A stretch of DNA of 9,266 nt, from NCBI GenBank assembly GCA_028697435.1, contig JAQVFD010000064.1, forward strand, positions 1 through 9,266, given 5' to 3'. The notes beneath the pieces are model-generated. The model searched no databases and was not told where the DNA came from. It saw only the letters and a list, made by a program, of their open reading frames with translations. This DNA comes from Clostridiaceae bacterium (lineage in GTDB: Bacteria > Bacillota > Clostridia > Lutisporales > Lutisporaceae). This document shows, piece after piece, positions 7,844 to 9,266 of this stretch (position 1 is the stretch's first letter; the number at the start of each line of letters is the position of its first letter). Position numbers and translations under genes: made by a program.

Positions 7844-7872
7844 TTGACCTCATTTGAATATACGAATAAAAT
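7844..7872 (+). promoter_or_regulatory. Promoter of the DUF368 gene
   Basis: TTGACC (7844-7849) and TAAAAT (7867-7872) are separated by exactly 17 bases, each one mismatch from the sigma-A consensus. The half-site TACGAA (7861-7866) abuts the -10 box. Transcription would start near 7879, about 35 to 55 bases before the candidate start codons. Confidence 0.6.
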
Positions 7873-7913
7873 AGAAGAGTAATCAGACCATTATGCAGAA
7901 GAAATAATGCAGC

Positions 7914-8735
7914 ATGAAGGCGAGCGAAGTAATTATGAATTTTTTATCCGGTTTTTTAAAAGGTTTGGTGATAGGTATAGGCGGTGTTGCTCCCGGGGTA
8001 AGCGGAGGAGCAATTGCTGTAATGTTTGGGTTATATGAGAGAATAACCGATGCCATCGCGGATATTTTCAAGGATTTTAAGAAAAACGTGATATTTTTCT
8101 TTCCTATTGCACTTGGAGGAGGTGTAGGAGTACTTGCCTTCAGCAAGATTATTCAATATTTTTTTCTGCATTATGAAGTTCAGATCAAGTATCTTTTCAT
8201 CGGGCTTATGTTGGGAACACTTCCTGATGTTTTTAGGCAAGCCAATAAGAAAGGCTTTAAGGGTATATATATAGTTCCCTGCATCATTGCGTTTATTATA
8301 ACGATTATAACGGTAATGTTGGAGAATGCAGGTATTGATATTATTCCTGATGCAACTCCCGGAATGCTTCAACTTGTTCTATACGGAGTAATTATAGGCA
8401 TAGGTACTATAGTTCCGGGTATAAGTGCCTCAATTGTGCTGATGTATTTGGGGGCATATCAAATAGTTCTTAATGGACTTGCTGATATTAATATAGCAAT
8501 TCTAATACCGGTAGGAACAGGCTTTGTAATCAGTGTTTTTTTGTTTGCCAAGCTGATAAGTCTTTTATTTAAGAGGGTATACGGTTATACATATTATGCC
8601 GTGCTTGGATTTGTATTAGGCTCAATAATCGCAATATTTCCGGGCATATCATTTCGTTTTGAATATTTAACCAGCATTTTGCTTTTTATAATTGGCTATT
8701 TAATATCTTTTTCACTAAGCAAATATTCGAAGTAA
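7914..8735 (+). CDS. DUF368 membrane protein, putative undecaprenyl-phosphate translocase (PopT family)
   Basis: This is a polytopic inner-membrane protein. The DUF368 family was recently connected with flipping undecaprenyl phosphate back to the cytoplasmic face for cell-wall synthesis (PopT), a function assigned here by family only. The protein is mostly hydrophobic, with about eight likely membrane segments in 273 residues, normal for the family. The family signature GIGGVAPGVSGG is at 21-32. A matching block, GIGTIVPGISAS, is at 162-173, and a third PGIS occurs at 243-246. The start is uncertain: the ATG at 7914 has almost no ribosome site, while the ATG at 7935 (residue 8) has AAGGCGAG 11 bases upstream and gives an N-terminus closer to typical members. 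An in-frame TAA at 7905 excludes starts further left. It is divergent from lplA, and both may answer to the TACGAA sites between them. Confidence 0.87.
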   Translation: MKASEVIMNFLSGFLKGLVIGIGGVAPGVSGGAIAVMFGLYERITDAIADIFKDFKKNVIFFFPIALGGGVGVLAFSKIIQYFFLHYEVQIKYLFIGLMLGTLPDVFRQANKKGFKGIYIVPCIIAFIITIITVMLENAGIDIIPDATPGMLQLVLYGVIIGIGTIVPGISASIVLMYLGAYQIVLNGLADINIAILIPVGTGFVISVFLFAKLISLLFKRVYGYTYYAVLGFVLGSIIAIFPGISFRFEYLTSILLFIIGYLISFSLSKYSK

Positions 8736-8777
8736 GTAACCTGTAATTTCCTTAAATGGCTTTGTTTTGATACATAT

Positions 8778-8807
8778 GATATAATATGCGCAAGCGCACA
8801 TTATATC
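8778..8807. repeat. Hairpin after the DUF368 gene, possible weak terminator
   Basis: GATATAAT (8778-8785) pairs with ATTATATC (8800-8807). After one A/C mismatch, TGCG (8787-8790) pairs with CGCA (8795-8798) around loop CAAG. The tail TCTTATT is only partly T-rich, so termination is doubtful. Confidence 0.55.
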
Positions 8808-8818
8808 TCTTATTAAAT

Positions 8819-8860
8819 GCCCGTGCGAGAATTCCGGCTTTGCCGGAAACGCACATGGGC
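8819..8860. repeat. G+C-rich imperfect hairpin (REP-like)
   Basis: Three stem blocks stack: GCCC (8819-8822) with GGGC (8857-8860), GTGCG (8823-8827) with CGCAC (8850-8854), and TTCCGGC (8832-8838) with GCCGGAA (8842-8848) around loop TTT. A two-base bulge and a 4x1 internal loop lie between the blocks. No T run follows, so it is not a clean intrinsic terminator. It stands out as G+C-rich in an A+T-rich spacer. Confidence 0.65.
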
Positions 8861-8861
8861 G

Positions 8862-8892
8862 TATATCATAAATCTTATAGATTTATGATATA
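8862..8892. promoter_or_regulatory. Perfect 13-bp palindrome, candidate operator of the GntR-family gene
   Basis: TATATCATAAATC (8862-8874) and GATTTATGATATA (8880-8892) are exact inverted copies around loop TTATA. The right arm overlaps the extended -10 box of the downstream regulator gene. Dimeric GntR-family proteins bind palindromes and often repress themselves, so an autoregulatory operator is likely. A transcript hairpin is the alternative. Confidence 0.5.
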
Positions 8893-8894
8893 AT
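8886..8894 (+). promoter_or_regulatory. Candidate extended -10 promoter of the GntR-family gene
   Basis: TGATATAAT is an extended -10 element with a perfect TATAAT at 8889-8894. No -35 match is found at the usual distance. A second TATAAT lies at 8900-8905. Transcription would start near 8901, about 28 bases before the TTG start codon. Confidence 0.4.
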
Positions 8895-8928
8895 CATTAT
8901 ATAATAATGCAAGGGGTGTTGAAGTGAA

Positions 8929-9266
8929 TTGAAAAGCCGTGGGGAAGACAAGGGCGCACCGATAGCAAAATATGAAAAGATAGCACTGGATATTGCTTAT
9001 AGTATACAGAACGGGGAATACAAAATAGGTGAAATGGTTAAAGGTCGGTCAACATTGTCAGGCAAGTACAGCGTATCCCCGGAAACCATAAGAAGAGCAT
9101 TGACACTTCTGGAAGAACTGCAGGTAGTTAATGTAATTGAAAAAAAAGGTATATTGATTAAATCAAAAGAGGCAGCCAATACTTATATTAAGGAATATCA
9201 ATCCAAGGACAGAATACTGTCCCTGAGAGAAGAAATCAGCAGGCTTATGGATGAAAAGCAGAATAA
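8929..9266 (+). CDS. GntR-family transcriptional regulator, probably of the GntR-TrkA_C type (3' end missing)
   Basis: This is a DNA-binding regulator cut off by the right edge; 112 codons are visible with no stop. An in-frame TGA at 8920-8922 limits the start, and the only start codon before the DNA-binding domain is TTG at 8929. It is preceded by AAGGGGTG (8911-8918) at 10 bases. Residues 13-80 form a GntR winged helix: KYEKIALDIAYSIQNGEY, the G-R-S-T-L-S-G-K-Y-S-V-S-P-E-T-I-R-R-A block (39-57), then LLEELQVV and the wing IEKKGILIKS. Residues 83-112 are a charged helical linker. The wording GRSTLSGKYSVSPETIRRA and this linker resemble clostridial regulators that carry a C-terminal TrkA_C ligand domain, but that domain would lie beyond the window. 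The palindrome at 8862-8892 suggests self-repression. Its other targets may include the DUF368 gene or genes to the right. Confidence 0.85.
   Translation, partial: MKSRGEDKGAPIAKYEKIALDIAYSIQNGEYKIGEMVKGRSTLSGKYSVSPETIRRALTLLEELQVVNVIEKKGILIKSKEAANTYIKEYQSKDRILSLREEISRLMDEKQN

Larger units (their letters stand above)
8775..8894. repeat. Structured spacer bounded by an 11-bp direct repeat, with exchangeable complementary arms
   Basis: TATGATATAAT occurs at 8775-8785 and again at 8884-8894. Between them are ATTATATC (8800-8807) and TATATCATA (8862-8870). Each is complementary to parts of both direct-repeat copies, so the outer arms can pair locally or with each other's partners. CGCACAT is also repeated (8795-8801 and 8850-8856). 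The segment fills most of the 193-base gene-free stretch between the DUF368 and GntR genes. No ORF is visible in it. Confidence 0.6.

Noticed and set aside
7893..7907. Tiny frame ATG-CAG-AAG-AAA-TAA in front of the DUF368 gene, as a leader peptide
   Set aside because: It has no convincing ribosome site and only four codons; it is useful only for showing that the DUF368 gene cannot start further left in that frame.
8775..8894. The 11-bp direct repeats read as target-site duplications of a small transposon
   Set aside because: The enclosed 98 bases have no matching terminal inverted repeats, and the repeat copies are themselves parts of the hairpin arms, which is not expected of a target duplication.

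Overview
The window looks like chromosomal DNA of an anaerobic, low-to-middle GC member of the Clostridia. The grounds are A+T-rich spacers, strong AGGAGG-type ribosome binding sites, a 7TM-type sensor kinase, a Firmicutes-style lipoate ligase and a GntR regulator of a type I associate with Clostridia. The organism call is inference. No rRNA, tRNA, CRISPR array, insertion sequence or integrase was seen.

Layout: (1) Bases 1-2468 hold the 3' part of an ABC exporter of the NHLM (nitrile-hydratase-leader peptide) bacteriocin class; its start lies left of the window. It is visibly richer in G+C than the DNA to its right and ends in a repeat-rich, terminator-like spacer. (2) Bases 2725-4313 hold a two-gene catabolic unit: an HpcH/HpaI-type metal-dependent aldolase followed by a 2-keto-4-pentenoate hydratase-like enzyme. 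These normally catalyse consecutive steps (hydration, then retro-aldol cleavage to pyruvate plus an aldehyde). (3) Bases 4391-6735 hold a two-component system: a 7TM-PAS histidine kinase and an overlapping NarL/LuxR-type response regulator, on the same strand and directly behind the catabolic pair. (4) A perfect 9-bp hairpin separates this block from a convergent lplA gene (lipoate-protein ligase, 6761-7744, minus strand). (5) lplA is divergent from a DUF368 membrane protein (7914-8735), a family now linked to undecaprenyl-phosphate translocation. The shared promoter region carries a TACGAA/TTCGTA palindrome and a further half-site. (6) A spacer of about 190 bases with three stacked inverted repeats precedes a GntR-family regulator that starts with TTG at 8929 and runs off the right edge.

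How it fits together: the kinase/regulator pair may control the aldolase-hydratase unit, though only position supports this. The palindrome over the probable -10 of the GntR gene suggests autoregulation. The most interesting signals are in the non-coding DNA: the interchangeable arms at 8775-8894, the TACGAA sites between lplA and DUF368, and the alternating repeats behind the exporter. No clear new multi-gene system is visible; the genes themselves belong to known families.
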